Below are positions 25,901-35,699 of a DNA stretch of 64,000 nt, in pieces. The position numbers and the translations under genes were made by a program. Location of the stretch: assembly GCA_039566865.1 (NCBI GenBank), contig CM076955.1:1614501-1678500 (forward strand). Reading direction: 5' to 3'. How positions within the stretch are numbered: position 1 is the first letter of the stretch; every line of letters begins with the position of its first letter. The notes under the pieces are model-generated. The model did no database searches. It had not been told where the DNA came from and worked only from the letters and a program-made list of their open reading frames with translations. The DNA is from Aurelia coerulea (taxonomy: Eukaryota > Cnidaria > Scyphozoa > Semaeostomeae > Ulmaridae).

Positions 25901-26096
25901 GGGGGGCTTATTTAAAATATTAGCTCAGGGGAGGGGTTTATTAGAGAGGGGCTTGATAGAGAGGGGGGCTTAATAGAGCTTTTACGGTATGTTCTTCATG
26001 ATGCTTTTCCGGCACTTTTGTTTGAAACAGTTTGAAAAATGACAGTGATTCATCTTTTGTATAATTCCTTTGCAGGGAGATGTCGACATGGACTAA
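13955..26096 (+). CDS. ALYREF: ALYREF / THO complex subunit 4 mRNA export adaptor
   Basis: Exons 13955-14149, 19758-19913, 21692-21839, 22764-22836, 24697-24859 and 26076-26096 join in phase to 251 residues, close to the family's usual length. The N-terminus has the UAP56-binding motif (DMSLDDIIK), then an RGG-rich arm. The central RRM has RNP2 at KLHISNL and RNP1 around [11 protein letters not shown] second RG-rich arm precedes the C-terminal motif LDADLDAY. The last exon encodes only GDVDMD and a stop. ALYREF joins the TREX complex, binds nascent mRNA and hands it to the NXF1 export receptor. The gene is stretched by a 5.6-kb first intron carrying a broken transposon. All junctions have GT-AG ends. 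Confidence 0.93.
14754..14939. mobile_element. hAT-like miniature element, 8-bp target duplication
   Basis: Terminal inverted repeats CAGGGGTGGC and GCCACCCCTG. The 8-bp AAGCCACC lies directly on both sides (14746-14753 and 14940-14947). TIR beginning CAGGGG and an 8-bp duplication are hallmarks of hAT elements. 186 bp, non-autonomous, in ALYREF intron 1. Confidence 0.85.
15403..16976 (-). pseudogene. N-terminal part of a DDE-type transposon protein, frameshifted
   Basis: Two overlapping minus-strand frames in ALYREF intron 1. 16976-16392 (194 codons) carries a Cys-rich segment with CxxC and CxxxxC spacings, possibly zinc-binding. 16395-15403 (330 codons) has a coiled coil, then [17 protein letters not shown], a [11 protein letters not shown] block and a [10 protein letters not shown] knuckle. 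The frames meet at an A-run near 16395, so one base change separates them. The protein stops at [11 protein letters not shown], just before where I expect the first catalytic Asp in such proteins. The rest of the protein resembles the separate fragment at 18631-19407. Family name uncertain; seen in cnidarian and arthropod genomes as uncharacterised proteins (from memory). Confidence 0.65.
17275..18395. repeat. 1.1-kb perfect-centred palindrome (fold-back element)
   Basis: Two arms of about 550 bases read as reverse complements around TGGAATGACCCGAGGGTCA (17831-17849). Ends resemble TATTTGTTTGTG / CACAAATACAG. Shared stretches include GAGGTACTAATTCA, CTCCATGAGATAAATATGAAG and CTCACTGGCCTCCAT or complements. 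Non-coding. It separates the two halves of the DDE element. Confidence 0.85.
18631..19407 (-). pseudogene. C-terminal part of a DDE-type transposon protein
   Basis: 258 codons, minus strand. It opens with [14 protein letters not shown] (Asp about residue 15, a likely catalytic residue), then [20 protein letters not shown] (about 44-63), both typical blocks of the same protein family as 15403-16976. There is no matching N-terminal part directly upstream: a stop lies some 20 codons before the ATG. On the minus strand this C-terminal piece comes before the N-terminal piece, so the two cannot be one colinear gene. Confidence 0.6.
20105..21325. mobile_element. piggyBac-like non-autonomous element, TTAA target duplication
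   Basis: Terminal inverted repeats CTCATTCACCCCCA and TGGGGGTGAATGAG, each flanked by TTAA (20101-20104 and 21326-21329). The right end carries three spaced copies of (C)GACAAATGTCG at 21204, 21253 and 21296, each followed by ATGGGG. No transposase frame; a 88-codon minus frame inside is unlike any known protein. 1221 bp, in ALYREF intron 2. Confidence 0.85.
22525..22712. repeat. Dispersed repeat with mariner-like tip, copy 1
   Basis: In ALYREF intron 3. Shares with 31590-31800 the phrases CTCTCAAAGCACCA, ACAAATGAG, AGCCATTGATTAAAG and a terminal TGGGACACCC(G/A)GT, in the same order and orientation. The end GGGACACCC resembles a Tc1/mariner tip. Confidence 0.65.
23550..24267. mobile_element. 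Miniature element with internal tandem repeats
   Basis: Ends AGGGCGTATTTTTTGGGGC and GCCCAAAAGAATACGCCCT are imperfect inverted repeats. Inside, a unit of about 57 bases (CCAAAAGAAT...CATTCTGAAAACAGTGGAG) is repeated two to three times at 23620-23770, and CCAAAAGAAT-like blocks recur up to the right tip. In ALYREF intron 4. Confidence 0.6.
25581..25987. mobile_element. TA-flanked miniature element rich in GGGGGCTTA repeats
   Basis: Inverted tips CCGTAAAAGCTCTTTTAAGC and GCTTAATAGAGCTTTTACGG, with TA on both sides (25579-25580, 25988-25989). The interior repeats (A/G)GGGGGCTTA(T/A)T(A/T)AGAG many times. 407 bp in ALYREF intron 5, ending less than 100 bases before the last exon. A degenerate reverse-oriented copy is at 36825-37195. 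Confidence 0.8.
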
Positions 26097-27072
26097 GAAC
26101 TGATATACAGCGTTGGACATTTCACAGCTGTAATACAAGTTACATATACTCAAACCAACACATTATCTCCTTGCTGCACTGCAAAACTGCTATCATATTC
26201 TGATACGAGGCTATGGTCTCCATTGCCAACGAAAGCGTACACTGAAGTTTGTTTAGCATTCCTGGCTAACTTCTCTGGAAGAACTCGTTATTAGAAATTA
26301 GTATGCACTGTTGGTAAATTGGTGTTGGGTAAACTTGTAAGTGTTCTTTTGTCTCAAGAGACATTCAAGCGTAGATTTATGCTTGTAGTACTTCAGTTTT
26401 AGATTATTTTCATCTTAGGTACATGTAAGTTCTATTTCCACTGCAAAATTTCTGCCATGGCACAGATAAAACTGTTGCCCGTACCACAGTTTATCCATAT
26501 TCGCCACAAGGGTGAGGCTGTCTAGCATGGGTGGTTCGTATACCACAAATATTGTCTCAGCTGGGGGTAAAACTGATACAGTACATGCTTTTTGCACATC
26601 AAAACGAATTTCCTGCCTACTAATTCTTGTTCAGAAAATTTACAGTCTCGTTCATATGGTTCAAGAATTCTTATCATAATGTTAATGATTCTTGGCATGG
26701 TGATGTGCGCAAGGGGTGCACTGTAGTATAAACGCTACACAGAAGCAATTTTTTGGTACCAATACCATATTTCAGATGTGCTGTGCCATAAACAATATCT
26801 CTCCAGTGGAAATGTTGCTGCTGTATGGAAAATTGTACATTCTAAGGTTGTATTGGTGGATTTAAAAGCTTAAGTTTATTTTTGTAAGGCGTGAATAAGA
26901 ATCATTCTTGACTGGAATGCAAACGTTTTGGGACTATTCTAGAATCACACCTTGATAGGGTATTGGCACATGTGCAATTCTGTACTAGCGTCAAAGTTGT
27001 ACGTAAGATAAAAGATAAAAACGGCCTCCGGTGTGATCAGAGAGTTGACATTCGAACTTCGTTTGGTTCTTG

Positions 27073-27246
27073 TTGGGGAGACAAGATACGGTTTGTCCAA
27101 GGAAACGTACGAGTTCCCCCGTGTAGTAGGTTAATGCTCATGCGCCAGGCAGTGCTCCAACCCAAAACGCTACTGCGCATAAGCTTTAACCTACTGCACG
27201 GGGTGATACATACGTTTCTTCGGACCAACCGTATCTCGTCTCACCA
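27073..27246. repeat. Imperfect palindrome
   Basis: GAGACAAGATACGGTTTGTCC on the left pairs with GGACCAACCGTATCTCGTCTC on the right, and GTAGTAGGTTAA with TTAACCTACTGC further in. The arms give look-alike frames on both strands. No target duplication recognised. Confidence 0.65.
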
Positions 27247-28664
27247 ACAATCAAAGAACATTTTTCAGGGATGTTGTTTGACGGATCAGCCTTCTGTTTG
27301 CACTGCTCCTACTAATCCGTGACATTTTCGTTCCTTCCATCTACAGAATAATTTTGCTCTGGAGCAGTGTGAACATTGTAAACTCTCTTGAACTGTAGCA
27401 ACTTTGTAGCGGATCAAACATGTACCGGTATTGTAAACGTGGTCTTAGGGTCCGTTTAAATGAGAAATTCAAACCGGTCTGAAACTTCACACCGGTGTAA
27501 ATCTTGGCCAGACAGCTTATTTCCCGTTGTGTTCACATGAAGTTTCGCCCCGGTCTGAAAATATTTTTCGGTTACATGGTGTTTTCAAACAGGGTGACAT
27601 TTCAAACCGATTTGAACGGGCTAGTCGAGTTTCATCTCGGTTTGAGTTAGAAATCGCATTTTCCATGTAAACACCACAAGGGTTTGACTGACCAGACACA
27701 GAGTTCAACTCAGATCGGGGTGAAATTTCTCTTGTAAACTGGCCCTGCCCTACCATCGTTACCCCATCCCTGTTAAAATATGAAGCAAAACGTTTTTCCA
27801 CTTCCATGCAACCGTCTTGTACTTTGTCTTCTTTTTAAATGGGATATTCGTGAAAATTTTGTCATAGCATTTTGATGTATTTACTTTGTGAAATTGATTT
27901 ATGTTTGTTACTTACTACGTTGGTCTTTTTTATTTCCATATCCTTCTTTTCCTACGTTGGTCTTACTACGTTGGTCTCTTTTTTATTTCCCTATCCTTCC
28001 TTTGATAGATAAAAGCTTCGCCAAAGCCCGGGGGTACTTACCCAGGGGGCTCCCCCTATTAGTAGGTGACGGGGGGCCAGACACTTTTGGTATGCTATTT
28101 GGTGCATAATCGGTAGATTCACGAATTAGTCCCCGTTATCGCAACAACAACAACAGCAACAACAACATATTATTTTGCTCAAACTGGGACTAACGGACTT
28201 TCATGAAAAGTGGGACGAAAAGAAACAAAGGGGGCACCGATTTTTCTATTCATGTCGAAACGAGGTTAATTTTTAGTCATGGCAACTTCCTGCAGCTGGA
28301 AAATTTTTCGCTGTGGTGAGCTGACGAAAGCCAAGTGGCCTTCAAAATGAGGAAATTCTTGTTGAAAGTGAAAGGTTCGTTGATTTTTGATTGAGGAAAC
28401 ATTCATCTGAATTTTTGTGGCTTTAGTTCATTGCTAACGTCACTGAAAACTTGTGTATATTTTTGGGGTTCCTGATGAGAGAATTTGACCAGGTGAATCC
28501 TAAGCTGAGTTTTTCACCAAAATATCGCAGCGCACTAATCCTAATGAAAAAGTTATGAAACCTCTAGTTTTATATTTTTGGCGTCTAATAATGTCCCAAG
28601 TTTATTATGTTTTTGGGTTTTTCACAAATATGCTGTGTCTTGACTCCCCCGTCGCCTACCATGG

Positions 28665-28965
28665 CGAGTAGTTAGTATATTTGTCAGAGGGGTAATTCCT
28701 GTTTTAAAGGGTATCATTTTCACCCCATTTTTCTAGCGCAGGGTATCAAAAGGAGATAAATGTTTCTAGAGCAGGTTGTCAAAACATGTAAAAAGGGGAT
28801 ATTTGGTTAAATCGGGTCGTTTTTCGGTCAAAGTTTCATGTTTTAGCGTATACTTTTCACCGATGTTTTCTAAAGTCGGCTATCATTTGGAGAGAAAATT
28901 TCTTGAGCCGGGTAAAGAGAAATTGTTGGTGGGCACACCTACCCGTACAAATTAAAGGGCATTTA
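28665..28965. repeat. Dispersed repeat, copy 2
   Basis: Same ordered phrases as 9590-9880: GGGTATCAAAAGGAG, GGTTGTCAAAA, TTTTCTAAAGTCGGCTATCA and GAGCCGGGT. Copies are diverged. Confidence 0.6.
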
Positions 28966-29010
28966 GTGGAAGGAAGTTTCATTGTGGCCTTTCAGATGAT
29001 TTAAAAGGTA

Positions 29011-29447
29011 CAGTAAGAACCCGCAAAATAGAAACCACTTTGTAAGAAACCTTGGGCTGATTTTTTTTTAGAAATGGTGCCTTCATATAAGAAACTTCTC
29101 AGCCTGATTTTAGGAAGGTTTCTTAACGTAGGAACCCAAATAAATTCATATTTAGTTATCTTTGTTAAAATCAGGTGCCAAACATTTTATAGAGATTTTA
29201 TCCAAAAGCATCTCTATCTGTATGCTTCGTATGTATGATATGGTTGAGTAATTTTAGAGGTAACAAGAACATACCGTTCGATAGTGTTTGCTCTGGGTTT
29301 GTTTAAATATTTAAGTTGAAATCATTGAAGGTTTCTTAACCATGTGATAAGAAACCTTTCAGCCTGTTTCCAGATTAATGACTTTTTAAAAAGAATCTAA
29401 ACAGGCTGTTTTGAAAAAACAGGTTTCTATTTCGCGGGTTCTTACTG
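29011..29447. mobile_element. TA-flanked miniature element
   Basis: Terminal inverted repeats CAGTAAGAACCCGCAAAATA and TATTTCGCGGGTTCTTACTG, TA at 29009-29010 and 29448-29449. Interior repeats the phrase TAAGAAAC(C/T)T(T/C)(T/C)CAGCCTG. 437 bp. Confidence 0.85.
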
Positions 29448-30116
29448 TAGCGTGCAGAAAAAATACTTAGTTTGCAGGATTCAAAAGTGCGTGTTTTTGA
29501 ACCTTTCAAAAATATAAATAATTTTCTATAAGACAGCTAAAGGCACTAACCTTTTGGTACTATTGTTGGTAAATTGTTCGGATGTTGAGAAAGATGAATC
29601 AAATTTGGCTTGATAGCGAAGAGAATGAAGTATTTTTTTCTCGCTTTTTTATGAACACTGTAAATATAAGTGAATGCGACTTTTTAAAAACTCCATGGTT
29701 GCTAATGCCTTGAAAAACCAAAATCATTTGATCAAATCATAAATTTTCAAGAGGTTACCTACATTATAAGTTGTTATAAAAACGTAAGAAAAATCGAAAA
29801 ACTATTTTGGGCGTTTGAGCAAGATTTGATTCAGTGTAACCTTTTTTTGCAACACAAAAAATCTTAGGAAAAAATTACAAAAGGTTGTACAGTATGTGTC
29901 TTTACTGGTTAAAACAGTGCTCAATGCCATGTAGGCAGAGCGAATTTATAACAGGATTGAGACAATAAGACAGACTACATTCTGTGTTGTTTCTACTAAA
30001 TTAGAAATGTGTGACTAGTATATCAGAGAAAGCTTTTTGAAAGTCAATACCTACTACACTCTGTCGATAATGAAGAATACAAGAGAAAGGTTGTTTTCCT
30101 TTAAATATCGAATTGT

Positions 30117-33100
30117 TTATGAGCTAGTGCTTGATCTGCTAAATCGTCTTCTTCTCGAAATGGAAGGGGATTTTGATCTTGGACGACCAACCCTCCTAAC
30201 CGGTGGTGGCGATCGCGAACGTGAGCTTTCACTTGACGCAGAGCCACGTCTTCTCCGCATGTTACCCCGTCCTGGAGACCTTGATCGTGACCGCCTTCTG
30301 GGTGGTGGGGATCGCGACCTTCGTCTTGGCGGCGGAGAACGTCTTCGTTGAGGTGAGGGCGACCGCCTGTTAAATCCACCACCACCACCTCGGTATTGCT
30401 GACGGAATCTAGGCGGTGATCGTCGCCAATTTCGTTGATTGAATCGATCGGGGCTTGGTCGTCTGCGTTCTTTTATTGGTAGAACGGGCTTAGCGTTGAC
30501 TTCTTGCCCGTCTATCCATCCACCATCCATGTGCTTTGCGGCGTTCTCAGCTTCGGAAGGATTTTCAAACTCTACATATGCATAATTTCGCAACACCAAA
30601 TTATTGCGATTGGTCGGCATTTCAACATGACGAACTCTCCCGTAAACGGAGAATATTTCAATTATATGTTCTTTGTTTACATTACGAGTCAGATTACCAA
30701 CATGGATTTTCATGGATGCCGGGCTTGGGCTGCGTTTTCGACGAGGTGGCGACGGAGTACGGGACTTTACTCGCTCTCGCGATCTCGAACGAGAATCTGA
30801 CGAAGAGCGGTCTGACGGCACGATCGGTCTCTTACGAACAGGGGGTCGTTCTGGCATCGAGTCATCACTGCTACTCGAACGTGATGGTGCCCTTGTTTCT
30901 TTTTTGTAACTCTTAGGCAGTTCTCTCCGTGGTTCCGGAACAGGTTCTGCAATTTCTTCTTGTTTTATTTTATTCTCTTTGGCTTCTTTTTCTTTCTTGA
31001 CCATAAGTCGTTCTTCTTCATCACTTTCATCCTTTAACTTGGGTGGTGACGCCATCACAGCATCCTTTGGTTCTTTATGGACCTCTTTGATGGGTTCCTT
31101 TTCCACAAGTTTGCTTCTAGATTCTTCTGCAACTGATGCCTTTTCATGTGATTGGCGTTTCTGTGTCGCCTTTTCTCGTTTAGCTTTCAACGGTTGCTTT
31201 TTGGACTTCTTTCCTGAAGGATGAAAGTTTCAAATTCAATAAAAGTGGATGCTGGTACAATTTGAAAGCTGCATAAAAATAGATTTGTTTTTCTTTATTC
31301 ATTAAAACAATACAAAACAACGCGGCTGCGTGCCATATATAGTGGGAAAGGACTTATAGTCAGCGAGTTCCCACTATCACCATCAACAATGCAGAGGTGC
31401 ACACTCGTGCACCTTCGGAGGTCCAGGCGAGCTAGAAATCTAGTGCTTCCAGGCCACCTCCCTCCTACAACAGTACCATCTTGTGTTATTCTGTTTTCCA
31501 GAAGTCACCCATTAGGCAATTTCTTAATTTTTCATTAATTTCAATTCTTAATTTTGATGTGCCTCAGGAATTGCTTAGGCCGAAAGGCCAAAGCTCTGGT
31601 CTGCAGGTGGGTGCAAATTTGAGCTTTGCAGATTGATATTTCTGCTCTCAAAGCACCAATAGCAACAAATGAGGTATAAATGTTCAAGTTAACTATCAAG
31701 GAACATTTTGAGAATGATTAGCCATTGATTAAAGCTAAATTCACATCGCTGGAGTCAACCAAATCTGTATACATGGGTTTTGGGACACCCAGTACCATTT
31801 AACGATGGACCCATTTAATTATTTTTAGATTTTTTCCTGGCTGAAATCGGTTATTCCGTTCAGATATGCAAAGAAAATCACTTTGAGAAAACCTTTAAAT
31901 CACAAGCAAGTTTTCCTAATATTTTTACCTAAAACAATGACTTGAACAAATCATCATCCCCCCTGGTATGAATAACTAATTCTGGGGGGATTCCATTCTC
32001 CCAAGAGAAGGAAATTTTGCTTCAATTTTTCAGGTTTTTAAAAGGACTCTCCGCAGAAAATCTACCAAATCAATCTGAAGGAGTGACTGATTGAAGCCAG
32101 GTAAATTACTGAATCTAATTGAATATATCAGTTATGAAACAAGACAGTTTTCAATACTACACGTATATTTTTTTTATAACTAATAACCAAGGTCTGGGGC
32201 TGACAGGCAGTTTCTTAAATTTTTGGGCCATTTTGCTATCAAAAGTTTCTTACGCGTTTCTTATATTTTTAATGCCGGAAGTGTAGAGTTCATTTTGTTT
32301 TGTCTAAAGGGCTCCCAAATTACTTAGTAAGATCTGAAAACAAGTAAATAACATAATTTGCACTCAAAATGATGTCCAAACAGTTGTTATAACTGTACAG
32401 TGTCAAAACATTTTTGAGTGCGATAGGAAAATTAAAACTGCAAATTACAGAAGTTTCTTAGCTTTTTGAATTCAAGTAGGGTTGTTTCTTAACTTTCGAA
32501 AAATTGAGCCTACCGTTTCTAGCGGTTTCTTATATCAATTCCCAAGGAGTGCGATTGATCACACGCCTTGTCTTTCCAAATGATGATTAAAATCTTGTAT
32601 ATCTCTGGAAGCAAATACCAACCAGGAAGTCCTAAATCCAGAACCCTTGATGATTTGATATTTATCATTACATTGTTTACAAAAGGTAATCCTGCAGGAT
32701 GTGATATCACTTAAGATCACTTGAAGAATTCTTGAAAGATCAGTTTCTTTCTTGCTTGCTTTCCAACGGACTGATAGAATAATTTAATTAACATAACTTC
32801 TTTAAATTGAGGTTCTATACTTAGCCACCATCACAAAAAGAATCAGTATGACAAATTTTCTGATGTCTTGTCTCTTCATTAGAAACAGGCAAATATCATT
32901 ACCAGCTAATTTTTAGTTGCTACTAGGGCATTTTCCAAACTTCATCCCGTTTTTGCGGGTCAGTTCCAAAAATAGTAGATGTTCGAGATGTGAGACAGAA
33001 TTCTCCAAAATACTAAAATTCTGAGTGTTAAATTTGAGTTCGCCCCATAGGCCCAAGAAAATGAGTAGAAATCGTTATAATTCTTTTGAAAGAGCTCTAG

Positions 33101-35636
33101 ATTGTAATATTGAGATATCCGTAAGAGTGAATAAGGCTAAGATCTCTCTATAGTAGTATGGAAGGATTAGCATTATCAAGCATTTTATCGGGAGCCTCGA
33201 TAGTTCAGACAAAGAATTTGAAATTGATACTAGAATGTTTCATGTTTGAGGATCTTCATTATAAATTATACAGATTGTAAAGTTTATTTCTGATGAAGCG
33301 ACAGCGAAACGTCATTTAAGTACAATATTTTCTAATTTCTTCATTGCATTTAGACAGTTGACAGAAAAGAGCTTATGATTTATCGTTATATGATTAAAGT
33401 TTACTCAAACATTGTTTAACTCGGACAAGTTGATATTTCGAACAATCGAACATGTCTCTTTCAATGGTTAAAGATGGGGATAACTTTGAAATGGTCAAAT
33501 GGTTGAGTAAAAACCCCAAAAGACATGCTTCTGATGAACGGTATGACAAGTTTCAACTGCACTCCATCACACGCCTGGAAAGCACTAGGAGTGCGATTTG
33601 CCACACTCCTACCAAAATATTCCCAGTAAGGCCTGTGTATTGATTCAGGAAGCAGTATTTTTCAGATGGGGATTGTTTTTATTGACTCACCTGGTATTGA
33701 ATATAAAAAACAAGTACCCTTGAGAATGTGATGCTGTTACTAGATTTATGCTTACCACGTCCATCATCTGATGAGCTGGCACTGCTGTCGCTACTACTTC
33801 CACTGCTGTCAGAACTGCTGTCCGAAGAACTTGATGAATAACTGGATGAGCTGTTTGATGAACTGTAGCTGGATGAACCAGAACTGCCACTTGAACTAAA
33901 AGGACAGGAGGTAATAATCAAACTTTCAAATCTTTGATCAAATTTCTTCATATGAATTTTTGCCCTGTGTTTTGGATTTAGCACTTAAACTTTGTATTCT
34001 AAATGCAGTACAGTACAGTATATACAGTACAGTATCTACTTGATTTTGGCAGTTTTGGTGAAAAAGACGGTGCTATTTTCGAAACAATCAATCTTTGACT
34101 TTTGTGCACGATAAATCAGCAACCACTTGTCAGATTGGGTAAAACAGGGGCCTTCCTTAACTCTCTGCAAAAGAACTTGCTACATGTGTATCAGAATGGG
34201 ACAATAGAATGTATATCTCCAAAGCACCCACGCAAATGGAGCAAAACGTTTTTGGGACACCCTGTAGACTTCTTGCACTCCTTGTTTGTGATGTTGATTT
34301 TACAATGATTGAAAGGGTCAAAAATTATACTTTTTTTTGCTTTGAGGCTTTTTTTATATGTTTTTACTTAGCATCGGAGGTAGTCTGAGGACACTGAGAA
34401 GCTAACTTTATTGATACAGCATCTTGGTCCTTCCCCTCTCGATGTGATCACACCTATGATTCCTTTAGCCTGGAATAACAGAGAGTTGGCGACTCTTGGT
34501 ACTCTATGTGGCAGGAACCATCAATCTTCAGATTGGTAGTCAAGCGTGCTACCATTGAACCATCCCCGCTGCTTTGTGGTCATTATCACGTTCAAATCTT
34601 TTATAAATCTGCAACCTTTTTTTACCATAAAATCAAAATCACTACTTCTGGAAATGCAAAACACCCCGTTGTTGTGCTGGTTGCCCAATGTTGAAGTTTC
34701 AAGCAAGATCCAAGTCTTGGTAGACAAATGTCACATGAAGAAGTTTTGAAGATTGTGGATGTTTTTTGAAAAGGTGAAAAGGATTTTCAAAGTTTCTTTA
34801 CCTATCAGATGATGTGCTTGCCCTGCGTCTTCCCTTCCTGTCTTTATCTCTCCCTCTTTCTTTTGTTGCCTTGCTTTTTCTTTTCGGACTTGGTGAGCGT
34901 CTTGAAGCCTTTGCTGGTTTCTCTTTTTTCTTTTGAACCTTTTCTCTTCCTCTAACTACCTTGTCCTTGTCACGAGCCCTGATTTTGAAAGAGAATTCAG
35001 GTTAATCTGTCTTGCCTAATCATTGCAGGACCATAGGAAAGAGAACATTTTTGGGCGCTGCATAGTTTGAAAAATAATGAGACCAAGGGGTGGGGGTCTT
35101 ACCATGCGAAGTGAATGTTAACATTTTCCAATTCCATATTGTGGGGCAGCAGCCTAAATGAGCATTAGGCAGTATAACCCTGCTTTGTAAGTAACAATGA
35201 GAAAAGCCATACATCTTTCATTTAAAAGAAGGAATACATTTTCCATATGTATTGACAAATTTTGCACTGTCTTGTGCAAGATGAAGAAGGGGCGATATGC
35301 AAGGATGCAGCAATTGTTTTGGCTATGGAAATAAGATAAAATCCCTCTCCCTTAGGAATTTCATATGATCAATCAACTTTGACTTTTCTAGGGGGCTACT
35401 TTTCAGTAATATTCTTCGTTTACCGCTGCCAGAGACTTGATCAACATGCTATGGTTTATGAATGTGCCGAAGTAGACATATAGCTACATTAAAATTCAAA
35501 ATGGCAAAGTAGATAGCCATTTCCTTCAAAAATTGCATCCTAAATATAGTAAATATTTAATACTGATTCATAAATCAAATGACGGATTATTCTATTCAAA
35601 GATGGAGGAGATTGAGATAGATTCTGCTACTTACAT
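30117..35636 (-). CDS. RNPS1: RNPS1, splicing-dependent SR-like RNA-binding protein
   Basis: Minus-strand exons: 35636-35635 (coding AT only, after a 5' UTR), 34978-34802, 33895-33756 and 31213-30117, giving 471 residues in phase. Order of parts: basic Lys/Arg N-terminus, a Ser-rich tract (exon 3), a Lys/Glu-rich linker, one RRM (RNP2 IHVGNL, RNP1 NYAYVEFE), then a long Arg-Ser/Pro tail. This matches RNPS1, a peripheral exon-junction-complex (ASAP/PSAP) factor. It is longer than the vertebrate protein (about 305 residues), mainly through the linker before the RRM. The start codon spans the first intron; in-frame TAA lies 24 bases upstream, so no earlier Met exists. Convergent with ALYREF. Confidence 0.9.
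31590..31800. repeat. Dispersed repeat with mariner-like tip, copy 2
   Basis: See 22525-22712. In RNPS1 intron 3. Ends TTTTGGGACACCCAGT. Confidence 0.65.
32205..32530. repeat. Dispersed repeat family, copy 2
   Basis: Same ordered phrases as 13250-13560: TTTCTTAAATTTT, CAAATTACTTAGTAAGATCT, CAGTGTCAAAACATTTTTGAG, AAAAATTGAGCCTACC. Both copies are plus oriented. Confidence 0.65.
33290..33313 (+). other. Hammerhead-ribozyme-like core phrase
   Basis: CTGATGA, a short GC...GC segment, then GAAACGTC. This is the arrangement of the hammerhead catalytic core (CUGANGA - stem II - GAAA) seen next to Penelope-like retroelements. Stem II is only two or three pairs, and I could not draw convincing stems I and III, so catalysis is doubtful. 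Lies in RNPS1 intron 3, opposite strand to the gene. Confidence 0.25.
34004..34036. repeat. GTACA/ACAGT microsatellite
   Basis: Overlapping CAGTA units around TATATA. In RNPS1 intron 2. Confidence 0.7.
34380..34585 (-). repeat. tRNA-derived SINE candidate
   Basis: Read on the minus strand from 34575, GGGATGGTTCAATGGTAGCAC resembles a tRNA D-arm (A box), and ATTGATGGTTCCTGCC a degraded T-arm (B box). It does not fold into a proper tRNA anticodon arm. In RNPS1 intron 2. A solo GGGACACCCTGTA tip of a mariner-like element lies just left at 34252-34264. Confidence 0.35.
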
Positions 35637-35699
35637 TTTTTCGTTCTTCTGTTTAGCTTAGGCCTATCGCCCTCCCGACGATGTTGTTGTTGCTGTTTG

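Larger units (their letters stand above)
26097..30116. other. Convergent 3' intergenic region between ALYREF and RNPS1
   Basis: No gene supported. Holds a palindrome at 27073-27246, a (CAA)n microsatellite at 28141-28168, a dispersed repeat at 28665-28965 and a TA-flanked element at 29011-29447. A further block near 27440-27790 with repeated CCGGT(C/G)TGAAA phrases looks like a degenerate miniature element but I could not fix its ends. Confidence 0.5.

Noticed and set aside
30037..30351. 104-codon plus-strand frame and other plus frames up to 31224
   Set aside because: Antisense shadow of the RNPS1 RS domain and linker.
34500..34580. Functional tRNA gene on the minus strand
   Set aside because: D-arm looks right but the anticodon stem does not pair and the T-arm is degenerate.
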